Shown piece after piece: positions 42,309 to 52,686 of a stretch of DNA of 64,000 bases. A program made the position numbers and the translations under genes. The first letter of the stretch is position 1. The number at the start of each line of letters is the position of its first letter. Below the pieces are notes generated by a model that saw only the letters and a program-made list of their open reading frames with translations, had not been told where the DNA came from and did not search any database. Origin of the DNA: Priestia aryabhattai B8W22 (GTDB lineage: Bacteria > Bacillota > Bacilli > Bacillales > Bacillaceae_H); the NCBI RefSeq assembly GCF_000956595.1, contig NZ_JYOO01000009.1:62001-126000 (forward strand). The letters run 5' to 3'.

Positions 42309-43244
42309 TTACTCTCCTTTCTTAGCACCTGTAAGTTTAATTCGAGGGTCAATAAAGCCGTATGCAATATCTACAAGCAAAATACACACAAGTAGTAAAA
42401 TACTGTAGAACACCGTTACGCCCATAATTGTTGTATAATCTCGGTTTGAGATACTGAGTACAAAATGTGATCCTAATCCCGGGATACCAAATATTTTTTC
42501 AATAACAAAGCTACCCGTTAAAATCCCTGCTACTAAAGGTCCCATATAGGATACGACTGGAAGCATCGCATTTCGCATCGCGTGCTTAACTGTAATAACG
42601 CCTCTGCTTAAACCTTTTGCTTTTGCCGTACGAATATAGTCGTTGCTTAGCACTTCAAGCATACTTGAACGAGTTAATCGTGCGATGAACGCCATAGGAG
42701 TTGAAGCAAGCGCGAGAGCCGGTAACACTGTGTGTGCCCATGATTCCCAGCGTGCAACCGGAAAAATTTGCAGTTTCATAGCCAGAACGTATTGTAATAC
42801 CGCTGCCATGATAAAACTCGGTACTGAAATTCCTAGAACCGCAATAACCATCGCCGTGTAATCTTGCCACTTATTGTGTTTTAAAGCAGCAATAACACCT
42901 AGTAGTACACCAATAGCAATCGCTATTAAAATAGCTTCCATCCCTAGCATGAATGAAACAGGGAATCCACCGTTGATCAAATCGTTTACCGTTTGGCCTT
43001 TATATTTGAAAGATGGACCAAAATCCCATTTTAAAATTGATGTTAAATAATCAAAGTATTGATGGTACCAAGGCTGGTCTAAACCGTAATACTGATTTAG
43101 ATTTTTTTGAATTTCAGGGGGAAGCTGCTTTTCTGATGTGAATGGACCTCCTGGAACAGCACGCATTAAGAAAAAAGTCGCTGTTACGATCAGCCATAAT
43201 GATAGAAACATATAAATAAGTCGTTTTCCTATATATTTGAACAC
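42309..43244 (-). CDS. oppB: Oligopeptide ABC transporter permease OppB
   Basis: 311 residues, the same as B. subtilis OppB, if GTG (codon ending at 43244) is used; GGAGGTG lies upstream. Six membrane helices, a large external loop after helix 1 ('[20 protein letters not shown]') and the EAA loop '[20 protein letters not shown]' are visible. The longer frame to 43283 runs into the oppA-oppB intergenic hairpin region and is unlikely. Confidence 0.92.
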   Translation of the reverse strand: MFKYIGKRLIYMFLSLWLIVTATFFLMRAVPGGPFTSEKQLPPEIQKNLNQYYGLDQPWYHQYFDYLTSILKWDFGPSFKYKGQTVNDLINGGFPVSFMLGMEAILIAIAIGVLLGVIAALKHNKWQDYTAMVIAVLGISVPSFIMAAVLQYVLAMKLQIFPVARWESWAHTVLPALALASTPMAFIARLTRSSMLEVLSNDYIRTAKAKGLSRGVITVKHAMRNAMLPVVSYMGPLVAGILTGSFVIEKIFGIPGLGSHFVLSISNRDYTTIMGVTVFYSILLLVCILLVDIAYGFIDPRIKLTGAKKGE

Positions 43245-43291
43245 CCTGACACACCTCCATATTTTTACAAAATCCGCGCACAAGAAAGAAA

Positions 43292-43320
43292 AGTATATGG
43301 AGCACCAGGCCCCATATACC
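43292..43320 (-). promoter_or_regulatory. Intercistronic hairpin between oppA and oppB
   Basis: GTATATGG pairs with CCATATAC around 11 bases, in the 97-base gap between oppA and oppB, with no T-run. Such structures usually protect the 3' end of the binding-protein message so that it exceeds the downstream genes. Confidence 0.6.
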
Positions 43321-43341
43321 CTTTGTCATAATTGATGTTAC

Positions 43342-44988
43342 TTACTCAAAATGAGCCCACTTAATCTGAATGTCTCCAAGGCCAGACATCACAACATCTT
43401 TCAGCTGCTTGTCTTGTACCCAAGCATTTGTGTAGAAATAGATTGGTGCCACTGGCATTTCATCCATGAAGATACCTTCTGCTTTTTTCAACATTGCCTG
43501 ACGTTTCTTAGGATCAGTTTCTTTTTGAGAGTCAATTAATAACTTTTTATATTCTGGATTTTCCCAGTTTGTATCATTGTTTCCGCCTTTTTTGTCACGG
43601 AATAACTCTAGGAAGTTGATTGGATCGTTAAAGTCTCCTAACCAGCCCATACGCCCAACTTGATAATCTCCTTGGTGTAATTTTTCAATGTAAACAGCCC
43701 ACTCAGAGTTGTCTAACTGTACTTTAATACCAAGGTTTTTCTTCCACATATCTTGAACAGCTTGTGCAATCTTTGCATGTTTTTCATCCGTGTTGTATGA
43801 AACCTTAATTGCTGGTAGTTCTGAAGCATCTTTAAGGCCCATTTCTTTCAAGCCTTTTTCTAAATATTCTTTTGCTTTTTTCACATCATTGTCTTTGAAG
43901 TAGCCTTTTTTGTTATCTTCAAACATTGTTGGTGGTACAGCTGCCATCGCTGGAACTGAACCGTCTTTTGTAATTTGTTCCGTAATACCTTTACGATCAA
44001 TTGCATAAGCTAATGCTTTACGAATGTTCACATTGTCTAAAGGTTTTTGTTCTGTATTAAACTTGTACCAGTAAGTACCTGCAATCTCTTGAATGTTTAA
44101 TGAACCGTCTTTCTTTAATTCAGGAAGTGCATCAGCTGGTAATTGACCAGTAGGCATACCCGCCCAGTCCAATTCACCGTTTTTGAACATTGAAAGTTCA
44201 GTGTTGTTATCATTGATCATGTACATTTCAACTTTTTTAAGTTTTACAGCATCTTTATCCCAATAGTTTTCATTAGGAACTAACTCGATTTTGTCATTGT
44301 GTTTCCAAGTTTTTAATTTGAAAGGACCGTTTGACGTATAGTTGTCACCTGCATTTGTGTACCATTTTTCATTTGATTCAGCAATTTTTGTATTCACTGG
44401 GAAGTACGTATAGAAAGCTGTTAATTCTAAGAAATATGGCGTTGGGTTTTCTAATGTTACTTCAAGCGTTTTATCATCTGTTGCTTTAACGGCAACATCA
44501 TCTAATGAACCTTTCCCTTCATTAGCAGCTTGTGCATTTTTAACATAGTATAATTGATATGCATATTGTGATTCGTTTTTAGGATCTAACGCCCACTTCC
44601 ATGCATATTCGAAATCTTTTGCTGTTACAGGGTCACCGTTTGACCATTTTGCATCGTCACGAATCGTAAACGTATATTTAGTTTGATCATCGCTGATCTT
44701 CACATCTTTCGCCATTGCATTTTCAGGTTTTCCATCTTTACCGATGCGAGTTAAACCTTCAAATGTTTGTAGTAATACGTTTGATGATGTTGAATCATTA
44801 GCTAAGCCTGGATTCAGTGAAAAAGGCTCAGTTTTAATATTTACGCGAAGCTCTTGCTCTTTTTTCTTATCGCCGCCATCACTGCTAGCATTTTCACTGC
44901 CACCAGATTCTTTGTTAAATCCACATGCAGCTAAAAACAAGCTCATGACAAGCAGCAAACTGAAAAGAATCGACAATCTTTTCTTCAT
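43342..44988 (-). CDS. oppA: Oligopeptide-binding lipoprotein OppA
   Basis: 548 residues. A lipoprotein signal peptide (MKKRLSILFSLLLVMSLF) ends in the lipobox LAAC, with the lipid-modified Cys at about residue 22. The mature part belongs to the SBP family 5: 'NIKTEPFSLNPGLANDSTS', 'YTFTIRDDAKWSNGDPVTAKDFEYAWKW' (SBP_bac_5 signature, split here), and 'YQVGRMGWLGDFNDPINFLE'. It is anchored outside the membrane and captures peptides for OppBCDF. First gene of the operon, with a long upstream region. Confidence 0.92.
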   Translation of the reverse strand: MKKRLSILFSLLLVMSLFLAACGFNKESGGSENASSDGGDKKKEQELRVNIKTEPFSLNPGLANDSTSSNVLLQTFEGLTRIGKDGKPENAMAKDVKISDDQTKYTFTIRDDAKWSNGDPVTAKDFEYAWKWALDPKNESQYAYQLYYVKNAQAANEGKGSLDDVAVKATDDKTLEVTLENPTPYFLELTAFYTYFPVNTKIAESNEKWYTNAGDNYTSNGPFKLKTWKHNDKIELVPNENYWDKDAVKLKKVEMYMINDNNTELSMFKNGELDWAGMPTGQLPADALPELKKDGSLNIQEIAGTYWYKFNTEQKPLDNVNIRKALAYAIDRKGITEQITKDGSVPAMAAVPPTMFEDNKKGYFKDNDVKKAKEYLEKGLKEMGLKDASELPAIKVSYNTDEKHAKIAQAVQDMWKKNLGIKVQLDNSEWAVYIEKLHQGDYQVGRMGWLGDFNDPINFLELFRDKKGGNNDTNWENPEYKKLLIDSQKETDPKKRQAMLKKAEGIFMDEMPVAPIYFYTNAWVQDKQLKDVVMSGLGDIQIKWAHFE

Positions 44989-45659
44989 TGCGTGTTACCC
45001 CCTATTAAATTTTGTTTGTGTAGCAACCATATTTTTTTGATATTCACTAATTTCTTAATCCTCTTTCAATACAAAATAATCAGTTATTTTTTCATATAGT
45101 AGAGTGTTAAAGAACTCACTGCAAAATTATTCTTCTACCCTATGAAACTGTCATCAATTGTTTACATGCTGTAAATCCAATGTATGCGCTTAATATGTAG
45201 AAGACTCATTCATTACAAAATTCGCTAATTGAAACAAAACATTGGCTATTTTGTTTTTTCTGAAAAATTAAGAAATTGTAATACCTTTGTAAAAAATATG
45301 TTTGTTACGCCTATTATAAATATTTTAAAAATTTATTGCAATACTATTATTTAATGGTATTTTTTTATCATGAGGGAAAAAACCTTATCTTATAAGGATT
45401 GTGCCTACTTGTCAGACGTCTAAAATCTTTTTTGTAGTATAGGTATTATAATGGTATTACAAAGCCATTAGAAATACTAAATAAAAGATTTTTACCAAAT
45501 CCTCTGCCAAATTTTCATTAAGAAATGCTTTAATTAAAAGGTTCTTGTCTTTTTTTGTCGCTGAAAAATTCCAGTAAATTGTCTTATAAAACTTTTTAGC
45601 GATAAGATGTTTAAATTCCTGCTTTTTCGCGTTATAATAACGAATAACTATATAATTAA
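44989..45659. other. Divergent opp/trpS region, about 670 bp
   Basis: A long AT-rich region upstream of oppA (minus) and of the trpS leader (plus). It holds a CodY-like 15-mer at 45254-45268 (12 of 15 to AATTTTCWGAAAATT) and a TATAAT at 45633-45638 with a weak TTTAAA 17 bases upstream that could start the trpS leader. No ORF with a ribosome-binding site; the open frame at 45457-45723 (minus) overlaps the T-box. Confidence 0.5.
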
Positions 45660-45890
45660 AGCTGTGAAAAAGAGTAGTATGCAGAATTTTCATTTTTAGA
45701 GAGTTTGTGGCTGGTGAGAACAAACATTGAAACCTGCAGAATGGACTTTGGAGCTTTCAAGTGCAAAGCTTGAACGTTGACCTCAACGTTACATGAATAA
45801 AGATAGTTCACAATAATGTGTGCTAATTAGGGTGGCAACGCGGTCCATTCGCCCCTAGCTTATGCTAGGAGCGGATGGGCCTTTTTATGT
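45660..45890 (+). ncRNA. T-box leader of trpS (tryptophan-responsive)
   Basis: AGAGTAGTA (45671-45679) opens stem I, the GNUG-type loop lies in GTTTGTGGCTGGTGAGAACA, and the specifier loop contains UGG (45742-45744), the tryptophan codon. The T-box sequence AATTAGGGTGGCAACGCGG (45825-45843) precedes a terminator hairpin (CCCCTAGC/GCTAGGAG core) ending in CTTTTTAT at 45881-45888. Uncharged tRNA-Trp should pair with UGG and the T-box bulge, prevent the terminator and allow trpS transcription. Confidence 0.92.
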
Positions 45891-45926
45891 TGTATCCGTA
45901 AACTAGCATCATATATGTGCAGATGA

Positions 45927-46923
<997 letters not shown>

Positions 46924-46925
<2 letters not shown>

Positions 46926-46957
46926 AAAAAACGACTGCTATGCAGTCGTTTTTTTAA
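46924..46957. terminator. Bidirectional terminator trpS/yjbA
   Basis: AAAAAACGACTGC and GCAGTCGTTTTTTT around a 3-base loop, flanked by A- and T-runs. Confidence 0.88.
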
Positions 46958-47703
46958 TTAACTTTTGGCTCTTGTTCAATTTCCCAAAGTTTTTCAAAGA
47001 AAGGTTGTCCTTTTACTAAGCGCTCGCATAATAATTTATGTTTCGGTGACCACCCTGACTTCGTTTCATCGTATAGCTGATTCCATACATCTTGAAACGG
47101 CATCTCTTGAATGTCTTCGTATTTCGTTGGATTCCACTCTGTGTACCAGTAGCGGATTTGAGCTGTATTTTTTGTTGTATGTAGCTGATCAAGTGCCATA
47201 AATAACAGCTGTTTTAGCTGACGTTCTTTACGTGTTAATCCTCTCATCGTTTCAGGAGACGGCGAAAGAATATGATGCTCTTTTTTATTTAGCTCGTCTT
47301 CACTGAACTTATATTCTAGCTCTTCTTGATCCGCAATCATTTCATAGACCAACTGTTCTTGTCTTGGAATTAAGCGGCTTTTTCGAATCGGAATATGATA
47401 TCCCATCGTATCAATTGCTAAAATATTCGTTCCGTCTGTAACAATAAAACAATATTCAACCTGCGTGCGTTCATGATTTTTCCGAATGTATGCTTTCTGA
47501 TAGACATCTTGTAGTAGTTGTTGAGGTAGCTCGGAAAGATCATTTTCAATGTAATGAAATAAAAGCGGATTTACTTTTAATAACGGTGCTTGATCGAGCA
47601 GTTCTACACAATCATCTTTTCTCCACTCATGGAAATGACACACATTATAACCGTTTTCTTCGCCTTCAAACCAATTAACCCATACATCATGAAGATATAG
47701 CAT
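46954..47703 (-). CDS. yjbA: DUF3603 protein YjbA
   Basis: 249 residues, soluble, no signal. '[21 protein letters not shown]' and '[17 protein letters not shown]' open the protein, a mixed alpha/beta core follows, and the end is '[21 protein letters not shown]' with an acidic helix. It fits the DUF3603 family and the position of yjbA next to trpS and the app operon in B. subtilis. The function is unknown. A 15-base CodY-like site (47781-47795) lies 78 bases upstream, identical to one in front of appD. Confidence 0.78.
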   Translation of the reverse strand: MLYLHDVWVNWFEGEENGYNVCHFHEWRKDDCVELLDQAPLLKVNPLLFHYIENDLSELPQQLLQDVYQKAYIRKNHERTQVEYCFIVTDGTNILAIDTMGYHIPIRKSRLIPRQEQLVYEMIADQEELEYKFSEDELNKKEHHILSPSPETMRGLTRKERQLKQLLFMALDQLHTTKNTAQIRYWYTEWNPTKYEDIQEMPFQDVWNQLYDETKSGWSPKHKLLCERLVKGQPFFEKLWEIEQEPKVN

Positions 47704-48003
47704 AATTTACCCCTCACTTACTATCTGTTTGTTATCCATCAGTATAGGCAGAGAAAGGAATTTTTATTCCAAATGATGTTATTTTTCTAAAAATTAATTA
47801 TGAAAAGCCTTCGTTCTTGTTTATTATTCAAATGCCATTATTTCAAAGCTAGGACATACCGAGAGTGCTGATGATTGCTAAAGGCTTCATGAGCTATATC
47901 CACCGCTATAAGCAGAAAAAAATCCGAGTTTCTTCTATAGTAATAGGTTTGTCAGGAGGTCTGACAAACCTAAAAAAATCTATCACACTTTTGTGATAGA
48001 TTT
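47704..48003. other. Region between appC and yjbA, 300 bp, with tandem hairpins
   Basis: The left half is the yjbA promoter region, including ATTTTTCTAAAAATT (47781-47795). The right half has two strong hairpins in a row: 47944-47972 (12-bp perfect stem) and 47973-48003 (terminator of app). Nothing else recognised. Confidence 0.55.
47944..47972. repeat. Perfect 12-bp inverted repeat downstream of app
   Basis: TAGGTTTGTCAG and CTGACAAACCTA with the 5-base loop GAGGT. There is no T-run on either strand, so it looks like an RNA hairpin or a protein site rather than a simple terminator. Confidence 0.6.
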
Positions 48004-48004
48004 T
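47973..48004 (-). terminator. Terminator of the app operon
   Basis: AAAAAATCTATCACA and TGTGATAGATTTTT with a short loop, right after the appC stop codon. Confidence 0.88.
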
Positions 48005-48918
48005 TAACGAAGAGATTTTGGATTCAAAGCATCTTTTAATCCTTCACCAATGAAGTTGATAGCTAGGATCGTAAATGTAATAGCTAAGCCTGGCGGAACC
48101 CACATCCAAGGCTTATTCTGCAGCACATCTGATTCCCTTGCTTCTGTCAGCATATTCCCCCAGCTTGGCGTATCAGCCGGCACGCCAAAACCGATAAAGC
48201 TAATCGCTGACTCAAACACAATAAGGATAGCCATCTGCAAACTGGCTTGAACCACAATCGTTGAAAACACATTTGGCAGCAAATGTTTAAAAATAATTTT
48301 AAACGGGCTGCACCCAATGGAAACAGCTGAAAGCACATATTCATTTTCTTTTTCAGCCAAGACTTTGCTTCGCACCAGCCGGGCCGTACTTCCCCAGCTT
48401 AAGAAACTAACAACTAGAATGAGCGTCCAAACGCCTGAAATCTTTCCAATTAGAATTGTATTTAACACTACAACGAAAACAATTAGGGGAAAGTTTAATA
48501 CAAAGTCTGTAAAACGCATTAAAAATTGGTCCACTTTGCCTCCGTAATAACCCGCAACCGAACCGATAAGAGTTCCGATTAAAATAACGAGTGTTGTACA
48601 AGCAACTCCAATCAGTAACGAAGTTCTTCCTCCATACAATGTACGTGCAAATACGTCTCGCCCATTTGTATCTGTTCCAAACCAATGCTCACTAGAAGGC
48701 GCTGCATTCATCGCCATATAGTCGATACGTGTAATATCTGCTTTTGTAAGCAGCGGTGCAAAAATGGCAAGAAGCGTAATCACAATCATGAAAGCCAAAC
48801 TTATCATAGCTAGTTTATTTTTAACAAACTTCTTTCGCGCAATCGCCCATGGAGAAAGGTTTTTAGGAGCTTTCATATTCACTTCTGGCTGTACATCTTT
48901 TTTCGTTACAATTTCCAT
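48004..48918 (-). CDS. appC: Oligopeptide ABC transporter permease AppC
   Basis: 304 residues. A cytoplasmic N-terminus is followed by six membrane helices with the DppC-type 'GTDTNGRDVFARTLYGGRTSL' and EAA loop 'VSIGCSPFKIIFKHLLPN'. Last gene of appDFABC, ending at a strong terminator. It forms the channel with AppB. AGGAGGAG precedes the ATG. Confidence 0.9.
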   Translation of the reverse strand: MEIVTKKDVQPEVNMKAPKNLSPWAIARKKFVKNKLAMISLAFMIVITLLAIFAPLLTKADITRIDYMAMNAAPSSEHWFGTDTNGRDVFARTLYGGRTSLLIGVACTTLVILIGTLIGSVAGYYGGKVDQFLMRFTDFVLNFPLIVFVVVLNTILIGKISGVWTLILVVSFLSWGSTARLVRSKVLAEKENEYVLSAVSIGCSPFKIIFKHLLPNVFSTIVVQASLQMAILIVFESAISFIGFGVPADTPSWGNMLTEARESDVLQNKPWMWVPPGLAITFTILAINFIGEGLKDALNPKSLR

Positions 48919-48929
48919 ACTTTCTCCTC

Positions 48930-49895
48930 CTAATCCAAACGAATACGCGGATCTGCTACGCCGTATAACAAATCAGCAACCAGATTCCCAACCAGGGTTA
49001 AAATTGAAAACAACATTGTAAGCGACATCATAACTGAGTAGTCACGAGTTGCTACAGAGTCAACAAACAACTTTCCAATTCCTGGATACGTAAAGATTGT
49101 CTCTGTAATGATAGAACCGCTAATGATTGTTACAAGATCAAACCCTAAAAACGTAATAAGCGGAATCATTGAGTTGCGTAAGATATGAACATTATAAATT
49201 TTAGATTCTTTTGTCCCTTTTGCTCTAGCTGTGCGCACAAAATCTTTGCGACTGTTTTCAATAATATCATTACGCAAAAATTGGGTATATTGCGCGGTCG
49301 ACATCAAGCCAAGAATCAGCGCGGGTAATATAACGTGATGAATTCTACTTTGAATAAATTCCCATGATCCCTCTTTCAATCCTACTTCAACAGAACCGCT
49401 AAATGGAAACCAGCCTAACTGAAAGGAAAATAAATAAATGCCTACAATCCCTGCGATAAACGATGGAACCGCTAATGCAAAGTAATTATATCCTGCAATA
49501 AAGTTATCTGCTAAGGTATACGGTTTTCTTCCTGCATACATACCTAAAATAAATGCAAACACATACGTAATTAAAAGCGAAGTCAAAGCTAAAAAGATCG
49601 TATTAGGCATACGCTCTAAAATAATATCTAATGTCGGTAACTTATGAGTTGTTGACTTTCCTAAATCTCCTTGTGCCACTCCCTTTACCCAGTTCCAATA
49701 TTGAACGTAGATAGGATCGTTATATCCTAGCTTATCGCGCATTTCCTCAATGTATTTTGGATCTGTATTACTAGGGTTGATTTCTCCCCCAAAAGGGTCC
49801 CCTGGCATCATTTTTGCCAGGGAAAACACAACAAAGGAGATCAGAATCAACATTGGAATCATCCCTAAAATACGTCTTAGTGAGTATTGCAGCAT
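48930..49895 (-). CDS. appB: Oligopeptide ABC transporter permease AppB
   Basis: 321 residues, six membrane helices. 'MMPGDPFGGEINPSNTDPKYIEEM' forms the first outer loop, and the EAA loop reads 'RAKGTKESKIYNVHILRNS'. It lies 28 bases after appA and 11 bases before appC. Partner of AppC in the channel of the second oligopeptide importer, which in Bacillus can take up longer peptides and replace Opp when active. Confidence 0.9.
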   Translation of the reverse strand: MLQYSLRRILGMIPMLILISFVVFSLAKMMPGDPFGGEINPSNTDPKYIEEMRDKLGYNDPIYVQYWNWVKGVAQGDLGKSTTHKLPTLDIILERMPNTIFLALTSLLITYVFAFILGMYAGRKPYTLADNFIAGYNYFALAVPSFIAGIVGIYLFSFQLGWFPFSGSVEVGLKEGSWEFIQSRIHHVILPALILGLMSTAQYTQFLRNDIIENSRKDFVRTARAKGTKESKIYNVHILRNSMIPLITFLGFDLVTIISGSIITETIFTYPGIGKLFVDSVATRDYSVMMSLTMLFSILTLVGNLVADLLYGVADPRIRLD

Positions 49896-49923
49896 CGTTG
49901 ACTCTCCTTTACATGTAAAATAT

Positions 49924-51660
49924 TTATTCTGTTACAGACCATTTCTCCGGATCTACAACTACCGTTGATGGATCTAGAGTTACGTTTTTCACACGCTTAT
50001 TCACAGCATAAATATTGATATTTTCCCATAAAGGAAGTGCTGGCAGCTGCTCATTAAAGAATTTTTGCCATTTTACATATACATCTTTACGGTATTTATC
50101 ATCAAATGATTTTTCACTCAAACCGTCTTTAAGCATTTCGTCAGATTCCTTATTTACCCAACGTCCATAGTTCCATTCAGCATTAGAGCTCCATAATCCT
50201 GTAGGGTCTGGATCTGAACCAGTGTCCCAAGAACCAAAGAACGCTTCTAAGGCCTTATCGTCGTTATCTTTCATTTCATTGTACAAGTTAAATTCAACAA
50301 GTGAACCCGTTGCTAATTTTGTTTTAATACCAATATCATTCCATGCTTGCATAATAGCCTTCGCACGACCCTCGAAGTTGGCTGGACCAGCATAGTGACC
50401 GAATGAAATCGTAAATGGTTTTCCGTTTGGATCTTCTACAAAACCATCATTATTCTTATCTTTATAACCGGCTTCAGCTAATAACTTTTTAGCTTTTTCT
50501 GGACTGTACTTGTACTTTGTTAAATCTTTTTGGTCAGCAGCAATCCAGAATACAGACGGAATAACTGTATTAGAAACAACCGCTTTGTCGTTCATAAATG
50601 CTTTTACCATTGCTTTTCTATCTATTGCATAAAGCAATGCTTGACGAAGTTTTAGGTCTTTGAACTTTTCGTAATCATCTACATTTTTACCAGCCTTTTG
50701 ATCACGATGGCCAAATCGTAGCCCAATATACGAATAACTAGTTGATTTCCCTTCCAAAAAGTCTAAGTTTTCTGCTTTTTCAACTTGCCCTAAATCAGCT
50801 GGACGAACATCCATAATGTCGACATCGCCTTTTTTCAATGCTCCGGCGGAAACAGATGGATCCAGTACTTTTACAACAACACCATCAAGATGAGGCTTAC
50901 CTTTCCAATAATCATCATTACGCTCCATTTGGACATATTCACTTGCTACCACTTTTTTCACTTTAAACGGCCCAACACCAATTGGCTCTTTACGAACTTG
51001 TTTGGACTCTGCAAGATCTTTTACAGCAATTCCTTCATAGTACTTTTTCGGCATTGGATACGGCCATAGATTATCTAAGTTATTTACACGAACTTCTTTA
51101 AACGTTACTTTAAATGTTTGCGGATCTACTACTTCAACTCCAGAAATAGAATCCGCTTTGCCGTCGTGATATTCTTGAGCGCCTTTAATATGCTCAACGT
51201 TTACATAGCGCGGACCTGTATAGTCTTTATCGGCAATCGTTTCATACGTATATTTAAAATCATCTGCAGTTAATGGATCTCCGTTATGCCACTTAATGCC
51301 CTTTTTTAATTTAAACGTGTAAGTTAGTTTATCACCACTCACGTCCCAAGTAGCTAAGTCAGATTTAATTTTTAATTTCTTATCATAAGTAAAGAGACCT
51401 TCATTGATAAATTCTAAGATTTGGCTATCATATGCACTACCATACAATGCGTACTCAAAAAGCCCTTCTGGCGCTCCGTCAATCCCATACGTAATCGTTC
51501 CGCCGTCTTTTGGCTTGTCTGTTTTTGCACCTTCAGTTTTTGTTTCTCCTCCTTCTTTACTAGAAGATGAAGAAGTGCTTCCACCGCTGCACGCCGCTAG
51601 AAAAAGCGATAGCACAAGCAAAATGGAAAAAAGTGATAAAAATGATTTCCTTTTCATCAT
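49924..51660 (-). CDS. appA: Oligopeptide-binding lipoprotein AppA
   Basis: 578 residues. A signal peptide with lipobox LAAC (Cys near residue 24) is followed by a Ser/Gly/Lys-rich linker and an SBP family 5 domain ('SDKLTYTFKLKKGIKWHNGDPL'-type start, 'FGSWDTGSDPDPTGLW' near the C-terminus). The gene is intact here, whereas the laboratory strain B. subtilis 168 carries a frameshift in appA, so this App system should work. Two ATG codons (ending 51660 and 51657) are in tandem after GGGGGAACG. Confidence 0.92.
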   Translation of the reverse strand: MMKRKSFLSLFSILLVLSLFLAACSGGSTSSSSSKEGGETKTEGAKTDKPKDGGTITYGIDGAPEGLFEYALYGSAYDSQILEFINEGLFTYDKKLKIKSDLATWDVSGDKLTYTFKLKKGIKWHNGDPLTADDFKYTYETIADKDYTGPRYVNVEHIKGAQEYHDGKADSISGVEVVDPQTFKVTFKEVRVNNLDNLWPYPMPKKYYEGIAVKDLAESKQVRKEPIGVGPFKVKKVVASEYVQMERNDDYWKGKPHLDGVVVKVLDPSVSAGALKKGDVDIMDVRPADLGQVEKAENLDFLEGKSTSYSYIGLRFGHRDQKAGKNVDDYEKFKDLKLRQALLYAIDRKAMVKAFMNDKAVVSNTVIPSVFWIAADQKDLTKYKYSPEKAKKLLAEAGYKDKNNDGFVEDPNGKPFTISFGHYAGPANFEGRAKAIMQAWNDIGIKTKLATGSLVEFNLYNEMKDNDDKALEAFFGSWDTGSDPDPTGLWSSNAEWNYGRWVNKESDEMLKDGLSEKSFDDKYRKDVYVKWQKFFNEQLPALPLWENINIYAVNKRVKNVTLDPSTVVVDPEKWSVTE

Positions 51661-51702
51661 GACGTTCCCCCTATTTAACTAATAATCTGTTCGTATGTAG
51701 CT

Positions 51703-52686
51703 TTACGAGTTATATAAATGGCAAGCTACTTGATGGCCAGGTCTCACCTCCTTTAAGGCAGGTTTCGTTTGGCTGCACTCTGCCATTGCATGTATACAGC
51801 GAGGATGAAATGCACAGCCTTTTGGCGGATCAATTGGACTTGGCACATCTCCCTGTAAAATAATACGCTGTTTTTTCTTTCGTGGATCTGGTTCAGGTAT
51901 AGCCGATACAAGCGCTTGCGTATAAGGGTGCAATGGCTCTGCGTATAGACTTTTCTTATCAGCAATTTCCACTAAACCGCCTAGGTACATAACACCGATA
52001 CGGTCACTCATATGTTTAACAACACTCAAATCATGGGCAATAAATAAAAAGGTTAGGTCGAATTCTTGTTGAAGTTCTTTAAGAAGGTTTAAAACTTGTG
52101 ATTGGACAGAAACGTCGAGTGCCGATACCGGTTCATCAGCAATAATAAGCTTTGGACGAAGTGCAAGTGCACGTGCAATTCCAATCCGCTGACGCTGTCC
52201 ACCGGAAAATTCGTGAGGATATTTATAGTATGCATCTTCCGGTAACCCTACTTTTGTAAGTAGATTCATAACTTCTGATTTTAATTGATTGGTTGATTTT
52301 CCTGTAAAATTCCGAATTGGTTCAGAAATAACATCTCCAACCATTTGCATTGGATTGAGGGAAGCATAGGGATCTTGAAAAACCATTTGGAAATCTTGTC
52401 TAATTTTACGGAGAAAAGTTCCTTTTACTTCTGTGATATCTTTACCATCGAAAATAATTTTTCCGCTAGTTGGTTCCAACAGTCTTAGAATCGTTCTTCC
52501 TGCCGTGGATTTCCCACAGCCAGATTCTCCTACCAGACCGAGCGTTTCTCCTTTTCGAATCGCAAAAGAAATACCGTCAACTGCTTTTACATCACCAATT
52601 TTCTTTCGAAAAAATCCCCCGTGAATAGGATAGTAGGTTTTTAAATGCTGAACTTCTAGCAATACATCTTTCACCGCTTTAGTCAT
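51703..52686 (-). CDS. appF: Oligopeptide ABC transporter ATP-binding protein AppF
   Basis: 327 residues: Walker [10 protein letters not shown], '[17 protein letters not shown]', signature '[15 protein letters not shown]', Walker B '[12 protein letters not shown]', switch 'FIAHDLSVV'. The C-terminal extension has the four-cysteine pattern of this group ('[16 protein letters not shown]' and a later cysteine), the probable iron-sulfur or metal site found in Dpp/Opp ATPases. Start ATG overlaps the appD stop codon. Confidence 0.92.
   Translation of the reverse strand: MTKAVKDVLLEVQHLKTYYPIHGGFFRKKIGDVKAVDGISFAIRKGETLGLVGESGCGKSTAGRTILRLLEPTSGKIIFDGKDITEVKGTFLRKIRQDFQMVFQDPYASLNPMQMVGDVISEPIRNFTGKSTNQLKSEVMNLLTKVGLPEDAYYKYPHEFSGGQRQRIGIARALALRPKLIIADEPVSALDVSVQSQVLNLLKELQQEFDLTFLFIAHDLSVVKHMSDRIGVMYLGGLVEIADKKSLYAEPLHPYTQALVSAIPEPDPRKKKQRIILQGDVPSPIDPPKGCAFHPRCIHAMAECSQTKPALKEVRPGHQVACHLYNS

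Noticed and set aside
45457-45723. Open frame of 88 codons on the minus strand
   Set aside because: It overlaps the start of the trpS T-box leader on the other strand, has no ribosome-binding site, and its composition reflects AT-rich non-coding DNA.
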